The notes under the pieces were generated by a model. The model was not told the DNA's origin, made no database searches, and saw only the letters and a program-made list of their open reading frames with translations. From positions 186,001 through 250,000 of the forward strand of contig NZ_JIBC01000004.1 in NCBI RefSeq assembly GCF_000620505.1: 64,000 nt of DNA. The letters run 5' to 3'. The position numbers and the translations under genes were made by a program. Origin of the DNA: Sulfitobacter sp. 20_GPM-1509m. Its GTDB lineage: Bacteria; Pseudomonadota; Alphaproteobacteria; Rhodobacterales; Rhodobacteraceae. Shown piece by piece: positions 7,761-17,616 of the stretch (positions within the stretch are counted from its first letter, which is position 1; every line of letters starts with the position of its first letter).

Positions 7761-8278
7761 TCGGTCTTTTCCGCGCCGTGATCCATCTGGGAATGGTCCA
7801 TTTGCGAATGGTCCATCGCACCGTGACCTGCCCCTTCGGCTTTGCGTTCGTTGTCGACGGGTATGGTCACCTCGACCTCGCCCGCCTTTTCGAACACCAG
7901 CGTGACCGTCACCTCGTCACCCTGTGCCAGCGGCTGGTTCAGCCCCATCATCATCACGTGATCCCCGCCACGTGCCAGCGCATGTGTGTGCCCCGCAGCC
8001 AGAGGAATGCCGCCTTCGATCTGGGTCATGGCCATCACGCCGCCGCCCTGGTCAACGTGGGTGTGCAACTCGACCTTCTTGGCGATTTCGCTGCGCGCCT
8101 CGATCAGACGATCGTCGCTGTCGCTTTCGTTCACCAGCGTCATGAACGCCGCCGCCGTCGGCGCATTGGGCCGCGAGACGCGCACATAGGGGTCCTGCAC
8201 CAGAATACCGTCGGCAAAGGCGGCTGTGGACAAAAGGGTGGCAACCGCAATTGCGGTCAGGTTCTTCATCAGTTTCAT
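7757..8278 (-). CDS. periplasmic copper chaperone PCu(A)C
   Basis: A 173-residue protein with a Sec signal peptide (about residues 1-22, ending AAFA|DG). The Cu(I)-binding motif of the PCu(A)C/DUF461 family is present: H72, M82/M84, then H107-x-M109 in GGDHVMMMGL. The tail is rich in His and Met (repeated DHSQM), likely giving a second metal site able to take Cu(II). The family delivers copper to the CuA or CuB site of cytochrome c oxidase. The next gene upstream on the same strand (8322-8669) is probably in the same transcript. Confidence 0.9.
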   Translation of the reverse strand: MKLMKNLTAIAVATLLSTAAFADGILVQDPYVRVSRPNAPTAAAFMTLVNESDSDDRLIEARSEIAKKVELHTHVDQGGGVMAMTQIEGGIPLAAGHTHALARGGDHVMMMGLNQPLAQGDEVTVTLVFEKAGEVEVTIPVDNERKAEGAGHGAMDHSQMDHSQMDHGAEKTD

Positions 8279-8321
8279 GTGGGTATATCCGTTGTTTTGC
8301 TCTCAAAAAGACAAGGGTGGC

Positions 8322-8669
8322 TCAGAGCAAAACAGGAGGTCCACGCGACAGATAGGCGGGTGCGGACACCACGCGCGTCACAGGCACATGGCGCGCGGCA
8401 TATTCGGCACGGCGGATCGCCACAACCCGCTCGGGCGCGGCGATCATCACATCCTGCCCCAGCAGAGTCAGCGCGGCGTCGGGACAGATATGCGGCGGGC
8501 CAACCGGTTGACCATCGGCATCGACGTTCACGGTGACCGCACCGGTGCCGATACACAGCACCATCTGCCCCGCAACCTCGGCCGAGCCACGCGCCAACGC
8601 AAAGGCCTGCGCCGTGACAACAAGCGTCAGCATCGCAAGGCACAGGGTGATATGGCGCAAAACGGTCAT
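8322..8669 (-). CDS. small exported protein, DUF2946-like
   Basis: A predicted 115-residue protein from the ATG at 8667-8669, beginning with a signal-peptide-like segment (VLRHITLCLAMLTLVV). It contains a PHICPDAAL block and ends in an RGPP-type tail, features seen in DUF2946 proteins that often sit beside PCu(A)C or TonB copper genes. No catalytic motif is visible. It lies 43 bases upstream of the PCu(A)C gene, same strand, suggesting a shared role in copper handling. The family call is by pattern and not secure. Confidence 0.6.
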   Translation of the reverse strand: MTVLRHITLCLAMLTLVVTAQAFALARGSAEVAGQMVLCIGTGAVTVNVDADGQPVGPPHICPDAALTLLGQDVMIAAPERVVAIRRAEYAARHVPVTRVVSAPAYLSRGPPVLL

Positions 8670-8749
8670 GGCCGCAGCCTTAGCCGCCCATCCCCCCGCA
8701 CACAAGGGCTGCCCCCTGCGCCAAAACGCCCTGCACCGCAAACGAAACG

Positions 8750-8776
8750 ACCCCGCCTGCGGATGCAGACGGGGCC
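8750..8776 (-). terminator. rho-independent terminator after rpmB
   Basis: On the minus strand, CCCCGTCTGC pairs with GCAGGCGGGG (one G-U wobble) across a 4-base loop, followed by a T-rich stretch. It lies about 20 bases after the rpmB stop. Confidence 0.75.
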
Positions 8777-8798
8777 AAATTCGTGAACCTCAAAGGCT

Positions 8799-9092
8799 TC
8801 AGGCGGCGTTGGCGGCCAGAGCTTTTGCGATTTCTTTTTTCACTTTCAGCGCATTCGCCGACAGTTCGTCGTCTTTCGCCTTGGCGAAGAACGCGTCCAG
8901 ACCACCGCGGTGGTCAACGGTGCGCAGAGCGGCAGCCGAGATGCGGAATTTGATCGCGCGGCCCAGCACTTCGGACTGCAGCGAGACATCGTTCAGGTTC
9001 GGCAGAAACCGACGACGTGTTTTGTTGTTGGCGTGGCTGACATTGTTGCCAGACATGGGGCCTTTTCCGGTCAGTTCGCAACGACGCGACAT
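8799..9092 (-). CDS. rpmB: 50S ribosomal protein L28
   Basis: A 97-residue protein, [21 protein letters not shown] at the N-terminus then [11 protein letters not shown], diagnostic for bacterial L28, with the longer alphaproteobacterial C-terminus. It is a component of the large ribosomal subunit. It stands alone with its own promoter (9184-9212) and terminator (8750-8776). Confidence 0.97.
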   Translation of the reverse strand: MSRRCELTGKGPMSGNNVSHANNKTRRRFLPNLNDVSLQSEVLGRAIKFRISAAALRTVDHRGGLDAFFAKAKDDELSANALKVKKEIAKALAANAA

Positions 9093-9183
9093 GGGATTAT
9101 CCTTTTGTTCTGGTCGCTGTCAGGGCGGTCCCCGAAACGACAACAAGCGCCGCTCGCAGCTGCGCCCCTAATTTCGTCTGGTG

Positions 9184-9212
9184 GCAATAGGGGGAATCGC
9201 ATCAAGGGTCAA
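9184..9212 (-). promoter_or_regulatory. sigma70-type promoter of rpmB
   Basis: Read leftwards: TTGACC (9207-9212), a 17-base spacer, TATTGC (9184-9189). It sits about 90 bases before the rpmB start, between rpmB and the end of meaB. Both hexamers and the spacing are good for an alphaproteobacterial housekeeping promoter. Confidence 0.6.
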
Positions 9213-9248
9213 GCATGATTGCGCAGGTTTCACAGCCTTATTGCGCGA

Positions 9249-10229
9249 TCAGCTGCGTGTGTGGCCCAAGCTGGCCAGCATCTGTTGCGCCGCCAGTGCC
9301 GGATCGGTCTGGCCCTGCGCCACTTCAGCCCCCAGCCGCGCCATATCGGCACGCGCCTGCGCCCCGTCCAGCTGCGCCAGCAGGGCCGCGCGCACGTCCT
9401 GCTCGAACCAGTATTGCGCCTGTTCCGCACGGGTCCTGTCGAAAAACCCGTTCTCGCGCCGCCAGCCTGCCAGTTCCTGCATCGTCTCCCACGCCTCACT
9501 CAGGCCGGTGTCTTCCAGTGCCGAAACCATCATCGCCCTGGGAAAGCCCGCCGGGTCCTGTGGACGTTTGCGCAACAGCCGCAGCGCCCCGGCATAATCG
9601 GCACAGGTGCGTGTGGCGGTCGCTTTCAGGTCGCCATCGGCCTTGTTGATCAGAATCACGTCGGCCATTTCCATGATCCCGCGTTTGACGCCCTGCAATT
9701 CATCCCCGCCCGCCGGCGCCAGCAGCAGCAGGAAAAGATCGGCCATCTGCGCCACCACGGTTTCCGACTGGCCCACGCCCACGGTTTCGATCAACACCAC
9801 GTCAAAGCCTGCCGCCTCGCACAGGGCAACAGCCTCGCGGGTGCGCCGCGCCACGCCGCCCAGATGGGTCTGGCTGGGGCTGGGGCGAATAAACGCCTTG
9901 GGTTCACGCGCCAGCCGGTCCATCCGCGTCTTGTCCCCCAGGATCGACCCGCCCGACCGCGCCGACGACGGATCGACCGCCAGCACCGCCACGCGCAGCC
10001 CCTGCCCTGTCAGCATCATCCCGAAGCTTTCGATAAAGGTGCTTTTGCCCACGCCCGGCGTGCCTGACAGCCCGATGCGCAAGGCTTGGCGTTCTCGCGG
10101 CAATGCGCCCAGAAGTTCCGCCGCCTGCACGCGGTGATCGGCGCGTCCGCTTTCCACCAGCGTGATCGCGCGGGCGAGCGCACGGCGGTCACCCGAGGTG
10201 ATACGTTGGGCGGTGTCGGTGATGTCCAT
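9249..10229 (-). CDS. meaB: methylmalonyl-CoA mutase-associated GTPase MeaB
   Basis: A 326-residue G3E-type GTPase. Walker A GLSGTPGVGKST lies near residue 55, then a D-P-S-S switch region, ETVGVGQSE, and the NKAD base-specificity motif. MeaB/ArgK-type chaperones load and protect the adenosylcobalamin of methylmalonyl-CoA or ethylmalonyl-CoA mutase. The ccr gene at the window end belongs to the same ethylmalonyl-CoA pathway, so this organism very likely uses that route for C2 assimilation. No mutase gene is adjacent. Confidence 0.93.
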   Translation of the reverse strand: MDITDTAQRITSGDRRALARAITLVESGRADHRVQAAELLGALPRERQALRIGLSGTPGVGKSTFIESFGMMLTGQGLRVAVLAVDPSSARSGGSILGDKTRMDRLAREPKAFIRPSPSQTHLGGVARRTREAVALCEAAGFDVVLIETVGVGQSETVVAQMADLFLLLLAPAGGDELQGVKRGIMEMADVILINKADGDLKATATRTCADYAGALRLLRKRPQDPAGFPRAMMVSALEDTGLSEAWETMQELAGWRRENGFFDRTRAEQAQYWFEQDVRAALLAQLDGAQARADMARLGAEVAQGQTDPALAAQQMLASLGHTRS

Positions 10230-10323
10230 CTGCGTGCCTTTCGTGCTTGGGGTCGGTTTTCCGGTCTACAGGTCTATTTGTCCAGCCTTGGCCTTGGCCA
10301 CAGTTTCGCAGATAAGCGCAGAC

Positions 10324-12726
10324 ATGACATTTGCCCTGCCCATTGATGACGTGCTGGACGCGGTCTGCACAAAGCTTGCCGCGCACAAACGGCTGGTCCT
10401 GCAAGCGCCCCCCGGTGCGGGCAAGACCACGCGCGTGCCGCTGGCGTTGATGGAGGCGGGTTTCACGGGGCGCATCGTGATGCTTGAGCCGCGCCGGCTG
10501 GCCGCGCGCACCGCTGCCGAGCGTATGGCCGAAACACTGGGCGAGCCTGTGGGCGAAACGGTAGGCTACCGCGTGCGCGGCGAGGCGAAAGTGGGCAAGA
10601 CCACCCGCATCGAAGTGGTGACCGAAGGCATCCTGACGCGCATGATCCAGTCCGATCCTGAACTGGCAGGCGTCGGCGTGGTGATCTTTGACGAATTCCA
10701 CGAACGCAGTCTGAACGCCGATCTGGGGCTGGCGCTGTGTCTTGAGGTGGCCGAGGCCCTGCGCGACGATCTGCATCTGGTGGTGATGTCGGCCACACTG
10801 GATGCAGCCCCCGTGGCCGAGATGCTGGACGCGCCGCTGGTCACCTCCGAGGGCCGTGCATATGAGGTGACACCCCACTGGCTGGACCGCCCCCGCGGTC
10901 AGGCGCGGCTGGAAGGGGCCGTTGCCGATCTGATCCGCGACGCCCTGCGTGCGCAGACCGGCAGCGCGCTGGTCTTCCTGCCGGGTGAGGGCGAGATCAG
11001 GCGCGTTCAGGGGCTGCTGGACGGCAGCTTTGGCAGTGACGTCGCGGTGCATCCGCTGTTCGGGGCCATGGACTTTGCCGCCCAGCGCGCCGCGATTGCG
11101 CCCGCGAAAACGGGGCGCAAGGTGGTGCTGGCCACGGCCATTGCCGAAACATCACTGACCCTGCCCGACATCCGCATCGTGGTGGACGCCGGATTGGCGC
11201 GGCGCGCGCGGTTCGATCCCTCCAGCGGCATGTCACGGCTGGTGACCGAGCGCGTCACCCGCGCCGAGGCCACCCAGCGGGCCGGCCGCGCGGGCCGTGT
11301 GGCGGCGGGACATTGCTACAAACTGTGGACGCGTGGCGAGGACGGGGCGCTGGCCGCCTTCCCCCCCGCCGAGATCGAGGCGGGGGACCTGACCGGCATG
11401 GCGCTGGAACTGGCGCTGTGGGGGGCCACGCCGGAGGAGCTGAGCTTTGTCACGCCGCCGCATCCGGGCCGCTACGGCGAAGCGGTCGAGGTGTTGCGGA
11501 TGCTGGAGGCTCTGGACGACGCAGGCCGCATCACCGCCCATGGCCGCGCGCTGTCGGGGCTGCCGCTGCACCCGCGTCTGGCGCATATGCTGGTGCGCGG
11601 CGGCGCGGGTGCGGCGGAACTGGCGGCCCTGCTGGCCGAGCGTGACATCCTGCGCGGCATGGGCAGCGATCTGCGCCTGCGGATGCAAGCCTTGCGCAGC
11701 CCCGACCGGTTCGGCAACGCGGTGCAGCGCGGCGCGCTGGCAAGGGTGCGGCAAGAGGCGAAGCGTCTGAAATCACGCACTTCGGGCGGCGCGCAATCGC
11801 TGGGCGCGATGGCGGCGCTGGCCTACCCTGATCGCATCGGTCTGCGCCGCAAGGGCGATGCGCCGCGCTTTGTGCTCTCAGGAGGCAAGGGCGCGATCCT
11901 GCCCGATGGCGACGCGCTGGCTGGCGCGCGGCTGATCGTGGCCACCGATCTGGACGGCGACCCGCGCGAAGCGAAAATCCGGCAGGCGACCGAAATCAGC
12001 GACGCCGACCTGCGCGCCACCTTTGGCGACGCGATTGCATGGCATGACGTCTGCCTGTGGTCCAAACGCGAGGGCCGTGTGCTGGCGCGGCAACAGGAGC
12101 GGCTGGGCGCGCTGGTGCTGGAAGACCGCGCGTGGCGGGATGCGCCGCCCGAGGATATTGCCGTGGCAATGCTGGACGGCGTGCGCCAGTTGGGATTGCT
12201 GCCCTCGGCCAAGGCGGCGCGGTTCCTGGCGCGGGCGCGGCTGGTGGATGCGAATGACTGGTTTGATGATCACCTCATCGCAACACTTGAGGACTGGCTG
12301 CTGCCGCATCTGGGCGGCGTGCGGACCGCTGCCGACTGGAAGGGCTTTGATCTGACCCCTGCGTTGAAGGCGCGGCTGGGCTGGGACGAGGCGCAGGCGC
12401 TGGACCGCGCGGCCCCCTCGCATTTCACCACACCGCTGGGTCGGAATGTGCCGATCGACTACAGCGGCGACGCGCCGGAGATTGCTGTGCGGTTGCAAGA
12501 GATGTTCGGCGTGACACGCCACCCGACCGTGGCGGGCAAGCCGCTGAAGGTCACACTGCTGTCGCCCGCGCACCGGCCCATCCAGATCACCATGGACCTG
12601 CCGGGGTTCTGGGCCAGTTCCTATGCCGATGTGCGCAAGGACATGCGCGGACAATACCCCAAGCATCCGTGGCCGGAAGATCCTACGCAGGAAGACCCGA
12701 CGCTGCGCGTCAAACGTCGCCTCTAA
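10324..12726 (+). CDS. hrpB: ATP-dependent helicase HrpB
   Basis: An 800-residue DEAH/RHA-type protein, the normal HrpB length. Walker A is APPGAGKTT (about residues 28-36), motif II is DEFH within VIFDEFHERSLN, motif III is SAT, and motif VI is TQRAGRAGR. The C-terminal HrpB-specific domain follows. The start ATG 10324 is chosen because homologues begin just before the helicase core; upstream in-frame codons have no family match. Its cellular role in alphaproteobacteria is not well defined. The 3' end overlaps gnd by 4 bp, convergently. Confidence 0.93.
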   Translation: MTFALPIDDVLDAVCTKLAAHKRLVLQAPPGAGKTTRVPLALMEAGFTGRIVMLEPRRLAARTAAERMAETLGEPVGETVGYRVRGEAKVGKTTRIEVVTEGILTRMIQSDPELAGVGVVIFDEFHERSLNADLGLALCLEVAEALRDDLHLVVMSATLDAAPVAEMLDAPLVTSEGRAYEVTPHWLDRPRGQARLEGAVADLIRDALRAQTGSALVFLPGEGEIRRVQGLLDGSFGSDVAVHPLFGAMDFAAQRAAIAPAKTGRKVVLATAIAETSLTLPDIRIVVDAGLARRARFDPSSGMSRLVTERVTRAEATQRAGRAGRVAAGHCYKLWTRGEDGALAAFPPAEIEAGDLTGMALELALWGATPEELSFVTPPHPGRYGEAVEVLRMLEALDDAGRITAHGRALSGLPLHPRLAHMLVRGGAGAAELAALLAERDILRGMGSDLRLRMQALRSPDRFGNAVQRGALARVRQEAKRLKSRTSGGAQSLGAMAALAYPDRIGLRRKGDAPRFVLSGGKGAILPDGDALAGARLIVATDLDGDPREAKIRQATEISDADLRATFGDAIAWHDVCLWSKREGRVLARQQERLGALVLEDRAWRDAPPEDIAVAMLDGVRQLGLLPSAKAARFLARARLVDANDWFDDHLIATLEDWLLPHLGGVRTAADWKGFDLTPALKARLGWDEAQALDRAAPSHFTTPLGRNVPIDYSGDAPEIAVRLQEMFGVTRHPTVAGKPLKVTLLSPAHRPIQITMDLPGFWASSYADVRKDMRGQYPKHPWPEDPTQEDPTLRVKRRL

Positions 12727-14138
12727 CGCAACCACTCCCCGTGGTGCGCGCCGTCCTGATCCATCCGCTCGAACCCGTGCGCGCCGAAGTAATCGCGCTG
12801 TGCCTGGATCATGTTCGCGGTGCCACGGCCCAAGGCCATCGTGTCATGCCACGCCAGCGCCGCTGACAGTGCCGGCACCGGCTGTCCGCTGAGCGCCGCC
12901 GCCGCCACCACACGCCGCAGGCCCGGCAATGCCGCCGTCAGACGTTTGCGCATCGCAGGGGCAAGGATCAGGTGACCCTGCGGCAGACCTGCGCGCACCG
13001 CATCGGCGAATTCATCCAGCAAGGCCGAGCGGATGATGCACCCCGCGCGCCAGATCTCGGCGATGCGGGCAAGGTCGAGGGTCCAGTTGAACTCGTCCGA
13101 GGCGGCGGACAGCACGCGGAACCCCTGTGCATGGCCCAGGATACGTGCCGCCAGCAGGGCGTTTTCCATGTCATCGGTGCCGGGAATATCGGCGGGCTGG
13201 GTCGCGGGGTCCAGCAACTCCTGCGCCGCGCGACGCACATCGCCCTCGGACGACCAGCCACGTGCGCCCACTGCGGCCTCGATGGTCGACGCGCTTTGAC
13301 CCATTTTCAAGGCTTCGATCAGGGTCCAGCGGCCTGTCCCCTTTTGCCCCGCCTGATCGCGGATCACGTCCACGATGGGTTGGCCCGTGGCCGCATCAGA
13401 CGAGGCCAGCGCCTTGGCGGTGATGTCGATGAGGTAAGAGGCCAGAGGCCCGGCGCGCCAGCCGTCAAAAACCTGACCGATCTGGCCCGCGTCCATTCCC
13501 GCCTGATCGCGCATCATACCGTAAATCTCGGCAATCATCTGCATGTCGGCATATTCGATGCCGTTGTGCACCGTCTTGACGAAATGGCCCGCGCCATCGG
13601 GGCCAAGATGGGCCACGCAGGGATCGCCGTGGAACTTGGCGGCAATCGCCCGGGCCATCGGTTCAAGCTGCGCCCACGAGTGATCCGACCCGCCCACCAT
13701 CATCGACGGACCATGCCGCGCGCCCTCTTCGCCGCCCGACACGCCCATCCCGACAAAATGGATGCCGGTGCCGTCCAGCGCCGCACTGCGCCGCCGGGTG
13801 TCGTTGAAATCGGCGTTGCCACCGTCGATGATCGTGTCGCCGTCGGACAACAGCGGCGTGATCGCCTCGATCATCACATCCATCGGCTTGGTCGAGGGGA
13901 TCATGAACAGGATGGTGCGCGGGGCGGCTATGGCGGCGACGAAATCGGCCAGATCGGCGTGGCCGGTCACGGTGCCCGAAAGCCCAGCAGCCTCGGGCAG
14001 GAAGGCGTCGATCCAGTCAGCCTCGCGGTTCGACACCGCCACGTCAAAGCCGTGATCGGCCAGGTTCAGGGCCAAAGCACTGCCCATTGTGCCCAGACCG
14101 TAAACGCCGATCTGTGCCCGAATTTCCTGCTGCGCCAT
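12723..14138 (-). CDS. gnd: 6-phosphogluconate dehydrogenase (decarboxylating)
   Basis: A 471-residue protein with the Rossmann motif GVYGLGTMGSALALNLADHG at the N-terminus, the substrate block VGMGVSGGEEGARHGPSMM, and the catalytic lysine/asparagine region HFVKTVHNGIEYADMQ. It oxidises 6-phosphogluconate to ribulose 5-phosphate with release of CO2 and NADPH. Length and motifs are those of the long (E. coli-like) form. The ATG at 14136-14138 is chosen over an earlier in-frame start because the family begins a few residues before the Rossmann fold. Confidence 0.95.
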   Translation of the reverse strand: MAQQEIRAQIGVYGLGTMGSALALNLADHGFDVAVSNREADWIDAFLPEAAGLSGTVTGHADLADFVAAIAAPRTILFMIPSTKPMDVMIEAITPLLSDGDTIIDGGNADFNDTRRRSAALDGTGIHFVGMGVSGGEEGARHGPSMMVGGSDHSWAQLEPMARAIAAKFHGDPCVAHLGPDGAGHFVKTVHNGIEYADMQMIAEIYGMMRDQAGMDAGQIGQVFDGWRAGPLASYLIDITAKALASSDAATGQPIVDVIRDQAGQKGTGRWTLIEALKMGQSASTIEAAVGARGWSSEGDVRRAAQELLDPATQPADIPGTDDMENALLAARILGHAQGFRVLSAASDEFNWTLDLARIAEIWRAGCIIRSALLDEFADAVRAGLPQGHLILAPAMRKRLTAALPGLRRVVAAAALSGQPVPALSAALAWHDTMALGRGTANMIQAQRDYFGAHGFERMDQDGAHHGEWLR

Positions 14139-14266
14139 ATGCTCTGCCTGTGTTGTGATCCTTGGCTTAAAACATACGCCCAAAGGCTGCGGGGGCAAGC
14201 CTTGGTGATGGCGGCACGGGCATCTTCCGGCTTGTTCTGTACGCGGGCGAGTGGCTAGATGCGGGC

Positions 14267-15097
14267 ATGAAGATTTGTGCAATCACGATGGTTTACCGCG
14301 ATTACTGGGCGCTGGCGCAATGGTATCGCCACTATGGCAGGCTGGTGGGGGCCGGGCATCTGGTGGTCGTGGCGCACGGTGCCGACCCCGAGATTGCGAA
14401 AATCTGCCCGCAGGCCAGCATCCTGACCGTGCCGCGCGACGATTTGTCCGGCTTTGACGGGGTGCGGGGGCGGATGCTGAACGGGATTCAGGCCGGTCTG
14501 GCCGAGGTCTATGACTGGGTGATCCGCACGGATACCGATGAGCTGATTTGCCTTGATCCAGCCAAGCATGACGGTTTGGAGAGCGTGTTCGCGGGCCAGA
14601 AGGGACAGGCGTTGTTCGCGCTGGGGATGGAGGTGGTGCAGACCGATGACGGCACCTTTGGCGTGTTTTCCGGGCATTACAGCAAGGCATGGGCCGTGCG
14701 CGGCGGTGTGCCAATGAAACGCCACGGCGTCCAGGTGCGGCCCCGCCGGGTGGCGCAGTTCGACTATGTTTTGCCTGATGGCGTGTTTCTGGCGCATCTG
14801 AAATTTGCCAACCGCGCCGCACTGGCCGAGGCGAATGTGCACCGCGCCGAGGTGGCCGGCAGCCCCGGCGACGGGTTGCCAGGCAAGGCATGGGAAGACC
14901 CCGAGCACGAGGCGCGCAAGGTGCAGGCCCAGGTGATGCGGATGGAGGCGGTGGACTGGCAGACGGCCGAGCGTATGGCACGTGCGGAACTGGCGGCGGG
15001 GCCCGTGGTGGATGCCAGGATCGGGCTGGTGCGGTCGCGGTCGTTCAAGCTGGACAGCAAGTGTGCGCTGCCCGACTGGTTTCCCGATCTGGGCTGA
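14267..15097 (+). CDS. glycosyltransferase family 2-like protein
   Basis: A 276-residue protein. It starts with the GT-A pattern ICAITMVYRDYWALAQWYRH and has a D-x-D motif in RTDTDELICL (about residues 87-96). This fits the 'Glyco_tranf_2_4' type, bacterial glycosyltransferases without membrane segments. Acceptor and sugar are unknown. It stands alone; the repeat element at 15106-15162 follows its stop directly and may act as terminator. Confidence 0.75.
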   Translation: MKICAITMVYRDYWALAQWYRHYGRLVGAGHLVVVAHGADPEIAKICPQASILTVPRDDLSGFDGVRGRMLNGIQAGLAEVYDWVIRTDTDELICLDPAKHDGLESVFAGQKGQALFALGMEVVQTDDGTFGVFSGHYSKAWAVRGGVPMKRHGVQVRPRRVAQFDYVLPDGVFLAHLKFANRAALAEANVHRAEVAGSPGDGLPGKAWEDPEHEARKVQAQVMRMEAVDWQTAERMARAELAAGPVVDARIGLVRSRSFKLDSKCALPDWFPDLG

Positions 15098-15105
15098 AGA
15101 TCTTA

Positions 15106-15162
15106 GGGGGCTTTGCCCCCGACGCTTCGCGTCTCCCCCAGGATATTTCGGGCCAAAAGAAA
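15106..15162 (+). repeat. intergenic palindromic repeat, copy 1 (full form)
   Basis: Three blocks follow each other: hairpin GGGGGC-ttt-GCCCCC (15106-15120), hairpin GACGC-ttc-GCGTC (15121-15133), and the tail TCCCCCAGGATATTT then GGCCAAAAGAAAG. The same plan recurs at 16117, 32869 and (inverted) 56031, with the tail doubled as a palindrome at 41922. It lies between convergent genes and may terminate transcription from both sides. Confidence 0.8.
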
Positions 15163-15183
15163 GCTGTCCCGGGGGAGATTAAA

Positions 15184-16089
15184 TTATTTGCCGAGGCACC
15201 AGCGCATGACGGCCTTTTGGGCGTGCAGACGGTTTTCCGCCTCGTCGAAGATGACCGAGTTGGGGCCGTCCATGACTTCGGAGGTGGCCTCGTCATCGCG
15301 GTGGGCGGGCAGGCAGTGCATGAACAGGGCGTCGGGCTTTGCCTTGGACATCAGCGCCTTGTTCACCTGATAGCCGCGCAGCTGGTTGTGGCGGCGTTCG
15401 CGGGCGGATTGCGGGTCGTGCATCGACACCCATGTGTCCGTGACCACCAGATCGGCGCCTTGCACGGCTTTGTCCGGATCGCGTTCGGTGGTGTAGAGAC
15501 CGTTCAGCGCCGCCTCGGGTTGCAGGGTTTCGGGACCGGTGAAGACCAGTTCGAAATCGAACTGTTTGGCCGCGTGGGCAAAAGAGGCAAAGACGTTGTT
15601 GCCGTCACCGGACCACACGACCTTGCGGCCCTTGATCGGTCCGCTGTGCTCTTCGAACGTCATGATGTCGGCCATGATCTGGCAGGGGTGCGTGCGGTTG
15701 GTCAGCCCGTTGATGACGGGCACGGTGGCGTGTTCGGCCATTTCCAGCAGCGTCGCCTCTTCGAAGGTGCGGATCATGATCATGTCGACATAGCGCGACA
15801 GCACGCGGGCGGTGTCGGCGATGGTTTCACCGTGGCCCAGTTGCATGTCGGCCCCCGACAGCACCATCGTCTGCCCGCCCATCTGGCGCACGCCCACGTC
15901 AAAGCTGACGCGGGTGCGGGTCGAGGGTTTTTCAAAGATCAGCGCGACCATGTGACCGGCCAGCGGCTGGTCGTCGTCGGGCGTGCCCTTGGGGCGGCCA
16001 GCGCGCGCGTCTTTGATGGCGCGGCCTGTGTCGATGATGCTGCGCAATTCGGCGGGGTCGGTGGTGTGGATATCAAGGAAGTGTTTCAT
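15184..16089 (-). CDS. argF: ornithine carbamoyltransferase
   Basis: A 301-residue protein with the carbamoyl-phosphate motif STRTR, the HPCQ motif, and HCLPAHR, the ornithine-binding signature separating it from aspartate carbamoyltransferase. It makes citrulline from ornithine and carbamoyl phosphate in arginine synthesis. It follows argD on the same strand with 76 bases between them that contain a repeat element, so co-transcription is likely but may be modulated there. Confidence 0.96.
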   Translation of the reverse strand: MKHFLDIHTTDPAELRSIIDTGRAIKDARAGRPKGTPDDDQPLAGHMVALIFEKPSTRTRVSFDVGVRQMGGQTMVLSGADMQLGHGETIADTARVLSRYVDMIMIRTFEEATLLEMAEHATVPVINGLTNRTHPCQIMADIMTFEEHSGPIKGRKVVWSGDGNNVFASFAHAAKQFDFELVFTGPETLQPEAALNGLYTTERDPDKAVQGADLVVTDTWVSMHDPQSARERRHNQLRGYQVNKALMSKAKPDALFMHCLPAHRDDEATSEVMDGPNSVIFDEAENRLHAQKAVMRWCLGK

Positions 16090-16116
16090 AAGTTATTTTC
16101 TGTATAGGCCGGAAAC

Positions 16117-16160
16117 GGGGGCGCTGCCCCCGGACCCCCGGGATATTTAAAGCCAAAAGA
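16117..16160 (+). repeat. intergenic palindromic repeat, copy 2 (short form)
   Basis: Hairpin GGGGGC-gct-GCCCCC (16117-16131) is followed by GGACCCCCGGGATATTT and GCCAAAAGA. The middle small hairpin of the full form is missing. It lies between argD and argF, which are both read leftwards, so the transcript would read the reverse complement. Confidence 0.8.
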
Positions 16161-16165
16161 TCCGG

Positions 16166-17335
16166 TCAGGACAGGCTGGCGGCTGCAGCATCAAGACGTT
16201 TGACCGCCTCGGCGATTTCGTCGTCGGTGAGGTTCAGCGGGGGCAACAGGCGGATCACATTGTCGGCGGCGGGGACCGTGATCACGTGGTTCTTGTAGCC
16301 TGCAGCAACGATGTCGGTGTTGGGCGCCTTGCATTTCAGGCCCAGCATCATGCCCGACCCCCGCACGCCTTCGAACACGTCCGGGTGGCTGGCAATCAGC
16401 CCTTCAAGCTTTTGGCGCAGCAGGCCTGCCTTGCGGTTGACCTCGGCCAGAAAGGCGGGGTCCGAGACGATGTCCATCACGGCGCAGCCCACGGCACAGC
16501 CCAGCGGGTTGCCGCCATAGGTCGAGCCGTGTGTGCCTGCGGTCATGCCGGATGCGGCGTCTTCGGTGGCCAGCACAGCGCCAAGGGGGAAGCCGCCGCC
16601 GATGCCCTTGGCAACCATCATGATGTCAGGCGTGATGCCCGCCCATTCATGAGCGAACAGCTTGCCGGTGCGGCCCACGCCGCATTGCACTTCGTCCAGG
16701 ATCAGCAGGATGCCGTGTTCGTCACACAGATCGCGCAGACCCTTGAGGCATTGATCAGGCAGCGGGCGGATGCCGCCCTCGCCCTGCACCGGTTCGATCA
16801 GGATCGCCGCAGTCTGGTCGGTGATGGCCGCCGTCAGCGCATCGTGGTCGCCCCAGTCAAGGTGGACGAAGCCGCCCAGGATCGGGCCAAAGCCTTTGAC
16901 CATCTTTTCGGAGCCTGCAGCGGCGATGCCTGCGGCGGACCGTCCGTGGAACGACCCCGAGAAAGTGATAATCTCGACGCGGTCCTTGTCACCCTTGTCG
17001 TACCAGTACTTGCGCGCCATTTTCACGGCCAGTTCACAGGCCTCGGTGCCCGAGTTGGTGAAGAACACCGTATCGGCAAAGGTGGCATCGACCAGCTTGT
17101 CGGCCAGCGCCTGCTGTTGCGGAATCTGGTAGAGGTTCGAGGTGTGCCACAGCGCTTGCGCCTGATCGGTCAGCGCCTTGACCAGTGCCGGATTGGCGTG
17201 GCCCAGCACGTTCACGGCAATGCCCGCCCCAAGGTCGAGGTATCGCGACCCATCCGCCTCGATCAGCCAGGCGCCTTCGCCTTTGACAAAGCTCATGGGA
17301 GCGCGGGAATAGGTCGGCAGAACGGAGGGGATCAT
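16166..17335 (-). CDS. argD: acetylornithine aminotransferase
   Basis: A 389-residue class III PLP-dependent aminotransferase. Visible are NSGTEACELAVKMAR, FHGRSAAG, LILDEVQCGVGRTG with the PLP aspartate, and MMVAKGIGGGFPLGA with the Schiff-base lysine. ArgD converts N-acetylglutamate semialdehyde to N-acetylornithine, two steps before argF. The ATG at 17333-17335 is chosen over one 15 codons upstream because MIPSVLPTYSRAP is the usual N-terminus. Confidence 0.95.
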   Translation of the reverse strand: MIPSVLPTYSRAPMSFVKGEGAWLIEADGSRYLDLGAGIAVNVLGHANPALVKALTDQAQALWHTSNLYQIPQQQALADKLVDATFADTVFFTNSGTEACELAVKMARKYWYDKGDKDRVEIITFSGSFHGRSAAGIAAAGSEKMVKGFGPILGGFVHLDWGDHDALTAAITDQTAAILIEPVQGEGGIRPLPDQCLKGLRDLCDEHGILLILDEVQCGVGRTGKLFAHEWAGITPDIMMVAKGIGGGFPLGAVLATEDAASGMTAGTHGSTYGGNPLGCAVGCAVMDIVSDPAFLAEVNRKAGLLRQKLEGLIASHPDVFEGVRGSGMMLGLKCKAPNTDIVAAGYKNHVITVPAADNVIRLLPPLNLTDDEIAEAVKRLDAAAASLS

Positions 17336-17616
17336 GGTGATCGTCCTTTGATACGGGCGGTGCGAAGCACTTTGGTGCATGACGCGGGCCGCAGGGTCAA
17401 CAGATTTGAAGGATTGGGGTGCCCTAAGGCGATGGACAGGCGGGATGGGTCCCGCAACAAGGCGTGACGTTACGCGGTGCGTCGTCGGATCGAAATGATA
17501 TGTGCCAGTGCTGTCATGGAGCGGTCTTTAGCGCAGGTGACATCCGAAAGAAAGAGATTTCGTGCGCCGCACCGGTGCCTCTTGCGCAGCCGCCACGGCT
17601 TTAGCATAGATTCGGC